DNA of 64,000 nucleotides, taken from NCBI RefSeq assembly GCF_963082655.1, contig NC_081554.1:52144750-52208749 (forward strand), given 5' to 3'. The notes beneath the pieces are model-generated. The model worked only from the letters and a program-made list of their open reading frames with translations. It searched no databases and was not told where the DNA came from. The first letter of the stretch is position 1. Each line of letters starts with the position of its first letter. Origin of the DNA: Stomoxys calcitrans (Eukaryota; Arthropoda; Insecta; Diptera; Muscidae). Positions 11,455-28,689 of the stretch are shown here, piece after piece. Made by a program: the position numbers and the translations under genes.

Positions 11455-12900
11455 ACTCCCACCGGCCCCCAAAACATTCCTATATCGGACATATTACCGA
11501 CCATGGCAATATGGGGATCAAATGAAAGGTATTTGGGAGTAGGGCACAAAATACTTATTTACCGATCATAGCAATATGGGGGCTCCAATGAAAGTTATTT
11601 GAGTGTTGAATACGAATCTGATATCCAAATGTGGGACCTAGTATTTGGGGGCCGCCCCTCCCTCTAACACCCCCAAAAGAGGATAAATTTAAGAGCGTAG
11701 CAATATGGGACTCAATTTTCGGGAAAAGTGTCCATGGACCCAAATAGGACGTATTTGCTGACCATTGCAATATGGGGCTCAAATAAAAACTTTTTTAGAG
11801 TAGAATAAGAATCTGATATATATTGGGTTGCCCAAAAAGTAATTGCGGATTTTTTAAAAGAAATTAAATGCATTTTTAATAAAACTTAGAATGAACTTTA
11901 ATCAAATAAACTTTTTTTACACTTTTTTTCTAAAGCAAGCTAAAATTAACAGCTGATAACCGACAGAAGAAAGAATGCAATTACAGAGTCACAAGCTGTG
12001 AACAAATTTGCCAACGCCGACTATATGAAAAATCTGCAATTACTTTTTGGGCAACCCAATATTTTCAGGGCCAAGTCATTAAGTGGCCGCCTCATCCCCC
12101 AAAACACCCCCAAACCGGACATGTTTGCCGAATAATGAAATATAGGGCTCAAATAAAAGATTGGGAGTAGAGCACGAATCTGATATCAACATTTGGCACC
12201 AACTGTCTACGGGACGTCCACCCCATAACAACCCCTAAATAGGACGTATTTGCTGACCATGATAATTCTAGGCTCAAAGAGAGCGGAGTTCATTGTTGAT
12301 AGTTTTTGGGACCCAACCCCCAAAACCGGACATATTTGCTGACTTTTGCATTAAGGAGCTCAATTGAAAGGTTCTTTGATTAAAAAACAAATTTGCTATC
12401 CAATTTTTGGGCCAATGGCAAAATGGTGTTCAAATAAATGATATTTGAGAGTAGAGCACGATGCTGGTATTTTTTCAGGGCTAAGAGTTGGGGGACCACC
12501 CCACCCTCAAAACATTCCCAAATCGGACATATTTACCAACCAAGGCAATGTGGGGCTCAACTGAAAAGTATTGGGGAGTAGAGTACGAAATTGACAACCA
12601 CTTTAGGGACCAAGTTTCTGAGGGTCTACCCTTTCCCCAAAACACCCGACAAACAGGAATTATATACTGGCTATGGCAATATGGGGCTCACATAAAAGGT
12701 ACTTGGAATCTGATATCCAAATGTATTTGAGATTAGCAAAACGAATTTGATATCCAAATTTGGGACAAAGTATTTGGGGGACACTTCATCCCATAATCTC
12801 TCCTTAAAGCAATGGCAATATGGGGTTTAAATAAATAGTATTTGAGAGTAGAACACGATGCTGATATTTTTTACAGGGCTAAGTATCTGGGAGTGGCATG
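11455..12900 (+). repeat. Irregular tandem repeat family D
   Basis: The phrase CATGGCAATATGGGGCTCAA with neighbours such as CGGACATATTTACCGACC recurs about ten times at irregular 70-140-bp spacing. A mariner MITE has inserted at 11823-12059. The same family occurs in opposite orientation at 21.06-21.67 kb. Short open frames inside are not genes. Confidence 0.65.
11823..12059 (-). mobile_element. Mariner-derived MITE, copy 2
   Basis: Starts TTGGGTTGCCCAAAAAGTAA and ends with the reverse complement, flanked by TA on both sides (11821-11822 and 12060-12061), the mariner target-site duplication. It is internally deleted relative to the 62.75-kb mariner and lies in the opposite orientation. Confidence 0.93.
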
Positions 12901-13446
12901 GTATTGCACTTGAAGCTCTTTAATTGTCGATATTTACAGAATAATTTTTTTCGATATAATGTTAAAGAAGGCGCTGTGGAGCGCGCCCGGTTTAGCTGTT
13001 TTTTTTAGAAATGTTTCGAGGTGTTACAAACGAAATGACGAGATTTGGCGAAAATTTACTTTATAGGGTGCACCCCCTAGTTCTGAGCCCGGAAACGAGA
13101 TTTTGAAGTCAGTTCCTGAGACAAAGGCCCGCCGATCCCTAGCGACCCAAAATGACCCCTTGGGGAGATGTGCTCTCTATTGTTACCGTTGGCAGTATAT
13201 TTAATTTGGACCGGGTCCAATTTTTATTTTTGTTTTTACATATTCGTAATCTACTCCCTACCTTTGATTTGATACCCATATTGCCTTGGTTGGAGCACCT
13301 CATCCCCATTCTTTAGTGGTGGGTATAAAACATAGCATTTTAAGGTCGGAGTCGAACAAATTGTCTGGAGTCGAAGTTGAGCAGGACCGCGGAGTCGAGC
13401 AATTGTGACTCGACTCCGCAGTCCTGCTCGAAACTGTCGCCAGCAT
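12900..13446. other. Unannotated stretch containing a 21-bp-stem hairpin
   Basis: No gene recognised. At 13379-13399 and 13409-13429 are complementary 21-nt arms (GAGCAGGAC.GCGGAGTCGAG, one mismatch) around a 9-nt loop. GTCGGAGTCGAAC-type phrases just upstream share its GAGTCGA motif. Confidence 0.7.
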
Positions 13447-13735
13447 TGCAAATTTTTGCCCATGAACATTCCATTAAGGAACAGGGACAAACTTCTCACA
13501 TATCAATGATTCAAGTTTAAGCTCAATGATAAGGGGCCTCCTTTTTATAGCGGAGTCTGAACGGCGTGCCGCAGTGCGACACCTCTTTTGAGGAGCAGTT
13601 TTTACATGACATAGTACCTTACAAATGTCGCCAGCATTAGGAGAGTGAAATTTTTCTGATGTTTTCGCAAGGATTCGAACCCAGGCGTACAGCGTCATAG
13701 GCTCACATGCTAGCCTCTATGCCAATGGCCTACGC
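13447..13735 (-). mobile_element. SINE-A copy
   Basis: Tail phrase TTGCCCATGAACATTCCATT on the left, B-box GGATTCGAACCC on the plus strand (reverse complement of GGGTTCGAATCC) near 13670, and a head with decayed A-box on the right. Confidence 0.78.
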
Positions 13736-13739
13736 CTGG

Positions 13740-15975
13740 ATGACCACCATAGATAACCTTTTACGGTTCTAAGGGGCAGAAATCCGAATCACCTATGCGG
13801 AAAGGTCGAAAAGGTCTTGGAGATGGCATACGACTGGGCAGAGCTTGGGTTCTGAATGTTAAACCAGAGAAGACTAAAGTCTGACCATTTACGAGGAAGA
13901 CGAAGGTGAGCCAATTTGACAGGCCACGTTTCCTCAACAGAACGATTTCGAGATTCGAAAAACTCCAAAACTAAGGTGTGATCTGGCACAGGAAACTGCA
14001 GCTTATTGAGAAGGCTTACAAATTTGAGGTACTATGTAGATGGGCCGTAGGCTCAAAATGGAATCGGAGTCCGAGGATTGTCCATTGGCAGGAGCCATTT
14101 AACCAATACTAACTTACGCCTCAGTAGTTTGGTGGACCGTTATTGAGAAAAAGTGCCATATTAGTCCAATGTAAGGACCTGGTGCCTGGTGCATCACCGG
14201 GTTCTCGACAAGGTGTGTCTTCACGGTATGTTGGAGAAGGTGCAGAGTATTGTGCCAGTGCTGATATCGGGGGCTAGGAGAAGTGCTTCGAAAGCAGCGC
14301 TGAATGCGATACTTGATATGAAACCTTTGCACTTGTACTTGGAGTGCGCGACGCTGAAAACTGCCCTCAGATGGACGTAGTCAGGGACAAGGCCCTCTTT
14401 AGATTTCAGGCATTCATTTGTTCTCGAGAAGGCTGCTGGCGTGGAACATCTACGTTACGTTGGCGACGCGACGGACTATGTGCAGGGTGGATCTTTTTCA
14501 ATGACTACCTGAAGGTTGTCTTCCCGGGAAGGGAGCTTTAGTCTGGCGGGCGCAACACTAAAGACTGACCTCAGACTGAGGGAGCCAGGGTCATGGCGCC
14601 CTTTGGATTTCGGGTTTTCGTGTTTTCTGCGGAAGGCTGCTTGGGTCGACTAAGTGAGATTGCAGACTCGACGCGACGGACTATGTGCCAGGTGGATATT
14701 TCTTCGATGGCGTCTTGAAGGTTATCATCCTTGGGAGGGAGCTTTGGTCTGGGGGCATCCCGCCATTTCTGAACCCCTCGGTCTACACTGATGGGTCCAA
14801 GCTGGATGTGGGCACCGGGGGCTAACGCAAGGCTGACGACACCAGGTTTTTGTTGAGTTCCTAGGCATTTGGGAGTCACATAGAATTCTGCATAGGTGCA
14901 GTATCTCCAGGCAGAAGTTTTCGCAACCCTCCGGGCTTTGGACTATATGACATTGGCGACGCCACGGTTTTTGTGCCGGACGGATGTTTCTTCCAAGACG
15001 ACCTGGAGATTGTCTTTCAGCGAAAGGTCACTTGGGTCCCCCTATCTACACGGATGGGTCCAAGCTGGATGAGTGCAGCGAGGCAAGGGTTCTTGTTAAG
15101 TTCCCTGGAATTTGGGAGTTGCTTAGTCTTCTGTATGGGTGCAGTGTCTTCAAGGCAGAGCTTTTCGCGACCCTCAGGCCATTGGACTACGTGACATTGG
15201 CGACGCTACGGTCTACCTTGTCTACACAGATGGGTCCAAGCCAGATGAGGGCACAGGGGCCGGAGTTTTTGTTAAGTTCCTAGGATTTTAGGAGTCACAT
15301 AGGGGCAGTGCCTCGGACCTTTGGTGCTGCTGTCAGACTGTGCTGGCTTCCATGCTATCAAGTGGTGGTGGGTAACGAAGCTGCTAAGGAGCTGGCCAGC
15401 TTTGCGGATGGACTCTGTGAGAGCTACGCCTATGGTGAAATTTCTTTTAAGTTGGCTGTTTGGAATGGTGGATTGCCACTATGAAGAACGTGCTGACTCG
15501 GCGTGGGATGGCGTTGTAGGACGCAGGGTTGCCAAGGCCCTGTGGCTGAGACCGAGGTCCTCCGGAATGAGGTCGCCGATTGTTCTCGAGCTGGGGAAGC
15601 GTGAACTTGATTTTGTTGGTAGGAGTCCCTACCGGCCACAATAATATGGCCACATGATGCTGACGTGGCAATGAGGATTTCTGCAGGGTCTATGGAAATG
15701 AGGAGGAGTTGGAGATGGTTGAGCATCTGCTGAGGCAGTGCCCCGCGATGAAGGAGAGGAAGCGTAAGCTTATGGGTGAAAACCTCCTCTCTTCTCTGAG
15801 CTCTCTAATTCTAATTTCTCGATCGCCGAGTTATTCTGGAATTCTACAATGATCTCAGATGGTTACCCTCTAGCCGGTGAGACTTCATTGGTCTCTATGA
15901 CGGCCTTTTGGTTTTATTCATATTTTTGGAACAGAGATATTGGAGCGGGTGTCCCCTAACCTAACCTAAGCACAA
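13740..15975 (+). mobile_element. R1-like LINE remnant: RT end, repeated RNase H, 3' end
   Basis: Reading plus: an RT thumb-like phrase with KPEKTKV (about 13860), ALNAILDMKPLHLYLECAT (about 14300), then RNase H domain starts carrying [12 protein letters not shown] text at about 14790 and 15050, with a degenerate third at about 15225. A Cys/His 3' region and an end at CCTAACCTAACC follow. Stops and frameshifts are everywhere. The RNase H segment is present in tandem partial copies, which is unusual for a simple truncated LINE. Confidence 0.7.
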
Positions 15976-16690
15976 TACAACAGGTTAAAATAACATGTTG
16001 CCTTGGCATAGGTAGGGCCATGAGGACCAAACCTACTAAAGTACTGAACACTATTTAAGATATGCGGACCGTAGGCAGCCACTGCGATATAAGACTTGAG
16101 ACGATGGGAGAGTAGATAGAAGATAAGAAGAGGTCATATCATCGCGGACTAATCGAGGCGGCGATAGCAAACCAACATGGAATGAAAGAAGATTCGGAAG
16201 GGATATCTGACACAACATTTGAGATCGAATGGGAGATACCGCTCCCAGAGGTAGGGTCTTGGATTGAAGGAACTCTGGTATTGCCATCCGATAGTTCGTG
16301 CCGCACGCATGGATCGAAGCCAGAGGTCAGAGTGGACTTGGGGGACTGAGATCTGTACATTTAGGGACTGAGATCTTTAACCAAATGTCTAACCATAATG
16401 CAGGTCTGCGGGGGCGATCAGATTATGCTTCAAGCGGTGTGTCGTTAATGATAATGACTGTGGAAATCTTTGCGAACAGTAAGATCTGCTGTGCCAGTGG
16501 CCCGCAAAGACGGGGAGAAGGAATAGGATTATGGGTGAACACTTCTTCTCTTCACTGAGTATCTCGGACCCCGAGTAATTCTGGAATTCTGCAAGGGTCT
16601 GGGATGGCTGATGGGGCGGCCCTCTAGTCGGTGAGACTTCTTGGGCTCTATGTTCGCGTCTTCTTTTAACCTAACCTAACCAATACAACA
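15976..16690 (+). mobile_element. R1-like LINE 3'-end fragment
   Basis: 16480-16690 aligns by eye with 15730-15975 (phrases TAATTCTGGAATTCT and GGTGAGACTTC) and also ends TAACCTAACCTAACC. The part before it resembles RNase H-region LINE text and is heavily decayed. Confidence 0.6.
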
Positions 16691-16734
16691 ATACAACAGG
16701 TCTTGGCAAATTTGGGGAGATTAGAACCCCCACA

Positions 16735-16895
16735 AATCAATGAGTGCTGTCCGATTCAATTTTAAGCTCAATGATAAGGGACCTTCGTTTAATAGCCCAG
16801 CCCGAAAAGCGTGCCACAGAGCGATACCTCTTTAGGGAGAAGCTTTTACATAGCAAAGTACCTCACAAATATCACCAGCACTAGGAGGGGAGCAC
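16735..16895 (-). mobile_element. SINE-A copy, 5'-truncated
   Basis: Only the body of the family is present (CAATGAGTGCTGTCCGATTC to AGCACTAGGAGGGGA). The tRNA-like head is missing. Confidence 0.65.
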
Positions 16896-17250
16896 TGGAG
16901 TCTATTTTAGATGAGCGGACCATAGACCTAAGTATAAACCAGCCACTGCGGCTATTCTCTGGCAGTTCACGCTGCCAGAGGACAGAATGGGCCTGGAATC
17001 TACATTGAGGGACTGAGATCTGTTTCCAAATGCCTGACCATTATACAGTCCTGCAGGTGGCGTTCAGCATATGCTTCAAGTGGCCTGGAATCCACATTGA
17101 GGGACTTTCCAAATGCCTGACCATAATACAGTCCTGCAGATGTTGTTCAGCTTATGCTTCAAGTGGTGTGGTGTTAACGCGAGGATGACGGCTATGATCA
17201 TCATGGTTGGGACATTTCCTATGTCCTTGCCGCGGCTAACAGACTGAGGC
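16895..17250 (+). repeat. LINE-derived stretch with a ~100-bp tandem duplication
   Basis: The phrase CCTGACCATTATACAGTCC at about 17032 recurs as CCTGACCATAATACAGTCC at about 17119. The sequence relates to the LINE text near 16340-16450. Confidence 0.5.
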
Positions 17251-19612
17251 AAGAAACTTTTTCCAAAACAACTTTCTAAAACAAGAATTTTCCAGAAATT
17301 TTCTCCATAGCCAAAATTTCAATGAAATTTTCTCTAATAATTCCAGAAATTTTCCCTAAAACCAAACCAAGAAATTTTTTTTTTGGAGACAAAATTTCGA
17401 AAAAAATTCCAAGTAATTTTGTCTAAAGACAAATTTTTTCTAAGGCAAATTTTCCAAGAAATTTTCTCTCGAGATAAATTTTCCAAGAAATTTAATCTAA
17501 AGACAAAATTTTTAAGAAATTTTCTCCAAAGACATAATTTCCAAGAAATTTTCTCTAAAGACAAAATATCCAAGAAATTTTCTCTATACACAAAATTTCC
17601 AAGAAATTTTCTGTAAAGACAAAATTCCCACGAAATTTTCTCTAAAGACAAAATTCCCACGAAATTTTCTGTAAAGACAAATTTCCAAGAAATTTTCTCT
17701 GAAGACAAAATTTCCAAGAAATTTTCTCTAAAGAAAAAATTTCCAAGAAATTTTCTCTGAAGACAAAATTTCCAAGAAATTTTCTCTAAAGACAAAATTT
17801 CCAAGAAATTTTCTGTAAAGACAAAATTCCCACGAAATTTTCTCTAACGACAAAATTTCCAAGAAATTTTCTCTAAAAATAAAATTTCCAAGAAATTTTC
17901 TCTAAAAATAAAATTTTCAAGGATTTTCCCTAAAGACAAAATTTCCAAGGAATTTTCCTTAAGGACAAAATTTCCATGAAATTTTCTCTAAAGACAAAAT
18001 TTCCATAAAATTTTCTCTAAAGACAAAATTTCCATGAAATTTTCTCTAAAGACAAAATTTCCAAGAAATTTTCTCTAAAGACAAAGAAATTAAAGACAAG
18101 AAATTTTCTCTAAAGACAAAATTTCCAAGAAATTTACTCTAAGGACAAAATTTCCAAGAAATTTTCTGTAAAGACAAAATTTCCAAGAAATTTTCTCTAA
18201 AGACAAAATTTCCAAGAAGTTTTCTCCAAAGACAAAATTTCCAAGAAATTTTCTCTAAAGACAAAACTTCCAAGAAATTTTCTCTAAAGACAAAATTTTG
18301 AAGAAATTTTCTCTAAAGACAAAATATCCAAGAAATTTTCTCTAAAGACAAAATTTCCAAGAAATTTTTTCTAAAGACAAAATTTCCAAGAAATTTTCTG
18401 TAAAGACAATTCCCACGAAATTTTCTCTAAAGACAAAATTTCCAAGAAAATTCCCTAAAGACAAAATTTCCAAAAAATTTTCTCTAAAGACAAAATTTCC
18501 AAGAAATTTTCTCAAAGACAAAATTTCCAAGAAATTTTCTCTAAAAACAAAATTTCCAAGAAAATTTGTGTAAAAACAAAATTTCCAAAAAATTCTCTCT
18601 AAAGACAAAATTTCCAAGAAATTTTCTCTACAGACAAACTTTCCAAGAAATTTTCTCTAAAGACAAAATTCCCAAGAAATTTTCTCTAAAGACAAAATTT
18701 TCAAGAAATTTTCTCTAAAGACAAAATTTCCAAGAAATTTTCTCTAAAGACAAAATTTCCAAGAAATTTTCTCAAAAAACAAAATTTCCAAGAAATTTTC
18801 TCTAAAGACAAAATCTCCAAGAAACAAAACAACAAAATTTACAATACCGCAAATCAGAAAAATACCACCGCTTACAATTCTCCGATTAATATGTCGTTTT
18901 ATGCAGATTTTCTTGGCATTACCTATTCGCGCCCACAATTCAAATCTATGTAATCACCAGTTTGGTGAATCACTTCTCCCCATGTTACATCTCTCAGACA
19001 TATTTATTGCATATTTTTATTATTATTATCATACCAAATCTAATTGACTTTCTTCTTTGTTTACAATTTCAGACAAAATTTCCAAGAAATTTTCTCTAAG
19101 GACAATATTTCCAAAAAATTTTCTCTAAAGACAAAATTTTGATGAAATTTTCTCTAAAGACAAAATTTTGAAGTAATTTTCTCTAAAGACAAAATTTTGA
19201 AGAAATTTTCTCTAAAGACAAAATTTTGAAGAAATTTTCTCTAAAAACAAAATTTTGAAGAAATTTTCTCTAAAGATAAAATTTCCGAAAAATTTTCCCT
19301 AAAGACAAAATTTCCGAAAAATTTTCCCTAAAGACAAAATTTCCGAAAAATTTTCCCTAAAGACAAAATTTCCGAAAAATTTTCCCTAAAGACAAAATTT
19401 CCAAAAAATTTTCTCTAAAGGCAAGATTTCCAAGAAATTTTCTCTAAAGACAAAATTTCCAAGAAATTTTCTCTAAAGACAAAATTTCCAAGAAATTTTC
19501 CCTAAAGACAAAATTTCCAAGAAATTTTCTCTAAAGACAAAATTTCCAAGAAATTTTCTCAAAAACAAAATTTCCAAGAAATTTTCTCTAAAGACAAAAT
19601 CTCCAAGAAACA
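17251..19612 (+). repeat. 29-bp minisatellite array 1
   Basis: Tandem copies of a 29-bp unit (AAAATTTCCAAGAAATTTTC followed by TCTAAAGAC) run from 17251 to about 18835. Non-repeat sequence interrupts at 18836-19072, and the array resumes from 19073 to about 19612. Units vary by point changes and small indels. The unit contains the perfect inverted repeat AAATTTC-CAA-GAAATTT. The reverse complement of the same unit forms array 2 at 24.33-25.62 kb. The array lies in the intron upstream of the first lipase exon seen. Confidence 0.95.
18787..19072 (+). repeat. Duplicated intron 3' end with decoy splice acceptor
   Basis: This ~286-bp block is near-identical to 19573-19858 (offset 786 bp). It includes the pyrimidine-rich tract and the acceptor TTTACAATTTCAG. 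The real copy ends exactly at the lipase exon start (19859). This copy ends with the same AG at 19071-19072 but is followed by minisatellite sequence instead of an exon. Confidence 0.9.
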
Positions 19613-19858
19613 AAACAACACAATTTACAATACCGCAAATCAGAAAAATACCACCGCTTGCAGTTCTCTGATTAATATGTCGTTTCATGCAGATTTTCTT
19701 GGCATTACCTATTCGCGCCCACAATTCAAATCTATGTAATCACCAGTTTGATGGATCACTTCTCCCCATGTTACATCTCTCAGACATATTTATTGCATAT
19801 TTTTATTATTATTATCATACAAAATCTAATTGACTTTCTTCTTTGTTTACAATTTCAG
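19573..19858 (+). promoter_or_regulatory. Functional copy of the lipase intron 3' end
   Basis: The polypyrimidine tract and AATTTCAG acceptor sit directly before the in-frame lipase exon at 19859. Partner of the duplicated block at 18787-19072. Confidence 0.8.
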
Positions 19859-26184
<6,326 letters not shown>

Positions 26185-26351
26185 CGTAATGCCCTTCTTC
26201 CAGAGTAATATAGCTAATTTAATTTTAACCTAGTTTTATGCAAATCTTTTAGTAGTTTAATATAAGGTTTAGTTTTTAATATGTTGTTATTTTCTTATTG
26301 TGCAAATAGTCTGATTTTAATTTATTTCATATGTTTTAGTATCGTTTTTAA

Positions 26352-26357
26352 ATAAAT
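26352..26357 (+). terminator. Candidate lipase polyadenylation signal
   Basis: An AATAAA hexamer 168 bp downstream of the stop codon, in AT-rich sequence. Confidence 0.5.
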
Positions 26358-26845
26358 TGAAAAGAAAAACACTGATTTATATTGATGGTGAATCGTAAAT
26401 TTTCCACAATCTCATAAAAATGGAGAAGAATCGTTTTCCCATTGTGTCTATGCACAGAAAAAGCCATGCTCCCCAAAGGGAGCTTGTCCAGTGCCGATGA
26501 CCTCAATATTCCGGCTATTGGACCAAAGATATTTTACTTCCCTTTCTTCGCATTGAAATCTCCCAGAACGATTTTAATATCATGGGCCGTGCAGAGATCG
26601 TATTCTCTCTTTATGCGCTCGTAGACAATAGCCTTGATCTGCTCGTCCTTGTCTTCCATCAAGGCATGGACGCAAATAAGGTTTGATGTTGAAGAATTTT
26701 GTCTTTATGCGAATTGTGGCTAGCCTCTCATTAACCGGAGTAAATGCTAAAATAGAATGAGCGTCTACGCAGAGATGCATTAAACCAGGAGATAAACTGT
26801 TTCAGTCTTCGTCTAACCACAAATCCACAACTAAATGTATGCCTC

Positions 26846-27328
26846 CCGGCAAGGGAAAGCTGTAAGCACCATACAAGCTGGAACATTGAGTTCCGATCTG
26901 TGTGGTGTTCATTGCTGTCACGAGAAGCGTCCATAGGCTGCGGATAGTAGAATGCTCCATGCGGAGTAGCTGTATTTGCAATTGCGGACAATCAACGGTA
27001 TCCAATACCATGGCAGCCGGTTGTATGTACCGGATTGACCCGATGAATTCCTTCATCGGCAAGGGCTGCCGCCTCAGTGTACCACACACTGCTACTATTG
27101 TACAACAACAACAACAACGGTATCGAGTGGAGAGTCTCAGTGAGAGGTCGGATGGCACCGGCTCTTGCAAAAATACTGAGTGCCTATGATACTCGATATG
27201 ATAAGGCGAGTTATTGGCGTCTTTTAATGACCAATGGCCATCCTGTTGCCGCGACGAGCTTGCTCATCACAGGAGCTTGATGAGGGTTGCCACCTCCACA
27301 TGAAAATGTGGTTACAACAACAACAATC
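26846..27328 (+). mobile_element. Family-C retroposon (contains a nested SINE-B)
   Basis: Flanked by TATGCCTC at 26838-26845 and 27329-27336. It ends with a small hairpin (CCACAT/ATGTGG) and TTACAACAACAACAA. Related copies lie at 48.27-48.64 and, reversed, 60.64-60.89 kb. There is no convincing coding frame. Without the nested SINE it is about 360 bp. Confidence 0.65.
27003..27115 (+). mobile_element. SINE-B copy 2
   Basis: Starts CAATACCATGGCAGCCGG and ends in (CAA)n. It is flanked by the direct repeat CAACGGTATC (26993-27002 and 27115-27124). The paralogous family-C copy near 48455 lacks this insertion, giving an empty-site comparison. Confidence 0.85.
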
Positions 27329-27544
27329 TATGCCTCATGTAATGGCAGCTATAGTATAGTTCGTCATCGATTGGAGTTGTTGTGAGACCTTTCCCAGTCC
27401 ATCGCACTACTGTAAGGCGGTAATATCTGCCTTTTACTTCTCCAACACATCTGCCAGTGCGTATACTACACCTTCTCTAATAAGAGTACGGAAATTCAAG
27501 GTGCAGGTCCGCAGATCATGATCCCTTTTTCGTTTGCGTCAGTC

Positions 27545-27980
27545 ATTAACGTTAGGAGAGACCGTTTTTACTATTCTTTTGTTTCCCTGAGTAATCCTCA
27601 TAGATTTCCTCATCTGCACTGATTATGGGAATCGCACGTGCATCCTTCGGTGTCGCGTGCCGCATGCCCCAAGATCCGACGCTGGCCTCCAGCCGCCCCT
27701 AACCTGGGAACAGACGCTAATGTTGGCCATTGGTTATTTGAAGGTGCCAAAAACTCATCTTGTTATTTCGTGGCTTATTGGCACTCAGTCCCCTCACTAA
27801 GGCTTTCCTCTGGAAATCGCAGACTGTCGGCGGCCGCTTTGGAGATACTTTGCATAAATACGAAGTTTTGCACTATACGCAACCTGTGGATGCGCCCGCT
27901 AGCTATCAGCTAAGCTTCCCGTGATAACGATGATGAACAACCATACAAGTCGATATTACGACTATTCATGTCAAATCTCA
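27545..27980. other. Repeat-like stretch, unidentified
   Basis: A 91-codon open frame at 27638-27913 has no domain I can name. It sits between an RTE fragment and a SINE and is most likely part of a transposable element. Confidence 0.35.
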
Positions 27981-27983
27981 CCG

Positions 27984-28245
27984 GAGGCCACCGTAGCGCA
28001 GAGGTTAGCATGTCCGCCTAAGCCACTGAAAGCCTGGGTTCGTATCCTGGCGAGACCATCAGAAAAAAATTTTCAGCGGTGGTTTTCCCCTCCTAATGCT
28101 CGCAACATTTGTGAGGTACAATGCCATGTAAAACTTCTCTACAAAGAGGTGTTGCACTGCGGCACGCCGTTCGGACTCGGCTATCATTGAGCTTAAAAAC
28201 TTGAATCGGACTGCACTCATTGATAAGTGAGAATTTGCAATTTTG
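27984..28245 (+). mobile_element. SINE-A copy, plus orientation
   Basis: Starts GGAGGCCACCGTAGCGCAGA with A-box TAGCGCAGAGG and B-box GGTTCGTATCC 45 bp later, then the family body. It is the only clear plus-strand SINE-A here and shows the tRNA-like promoter directly. Confidence 0.85.
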
Positions 28246-28685
28246 CATGTGAAATCTCATATCACTCCCAAATACTGGGAAAAGAAAAGGTTTGAGTCAA
28301 AGCTATGTCACTTTGATGAGCTAGGCAAGAAGTTCAAATGGTAAGCAAAACCAAACCATGCCCAGCGGAAATCAGTTTCCATAAGTCACTTACGTCTACG
28401 TACGCCGGCATTTACAACAAACGATAGGTCATGTTGTGAGAACTGTAGAAATTTTTCTTCAGAAAAGGCATTTAATAGCGATACACATAGGTGATCAACA
28501 CGAATAGAGCAGGCCAAACCAGACTTAGAAGATCAATGGGAGAAAGACATTTAAACTTGAAGCTCAAAATTGCAGAATAAATCAGTTCCATATTGACTAT
28601 CTAATGATGTAAGTAATACCCATTTTGACCGTAGTTGGCTTATGAGTTGAAAGACGTTACAAACTTTGAGCTTGGCCTGGAAATC
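28246..28685. other. Stretch without recognised features
   Basis: No coding region or repeat family recognised. Confidence 0.5.
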
Positions 28686-28689
28686 TTAT

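Larger units (their letters stand above)
26430..27540 (-). mobile_element. RTE-type LINE endonuclease fragment, interrupted
   Basis: Minus-strand text shows two endonuclease halves. The N-terminal half (about 27540-27337) has VVRWTGKG and ends YYSCHYMRH. The other half (26837-26430) has GFVVRRRLKQFISWFNA, ICVHALMEDKDEQIKA and the catalytic VLGDFNAK. The split is explained by the family-C insertion between them, which is flanked by an 8-bp duplication. Stops make it a dead copy. Confidence 0.7.

Noticed and set aside
17334..17804. 156-codon open frame and similar frames in array 1 (17383-17616, 18342-18617, 18744-18938, 19473-19724)
   Set aside because: A 29-bp repeat read through three units gives an 87-bp (29-codon) periodic translation by chance. 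No start context, splice sites or family similarity.
17251..19612. Possible CRISPR array
   Set aside because: Repeats are head-to-tail without spacers, and this is a eukaryotic nuclear sequence.
27638..27913. 91-codon open frame as a real gene
   Set aside because: Surrounded by transposon fragments and with no recognised domain; kept only as an unidentified repeat-like stretch.
27984..28060. tRNA gene (A- and B-box present)
   Set aside because: The head belongs to a dispersed SINE; no plausible full cloverleaf with acceptor stem, and the copies are diverged.
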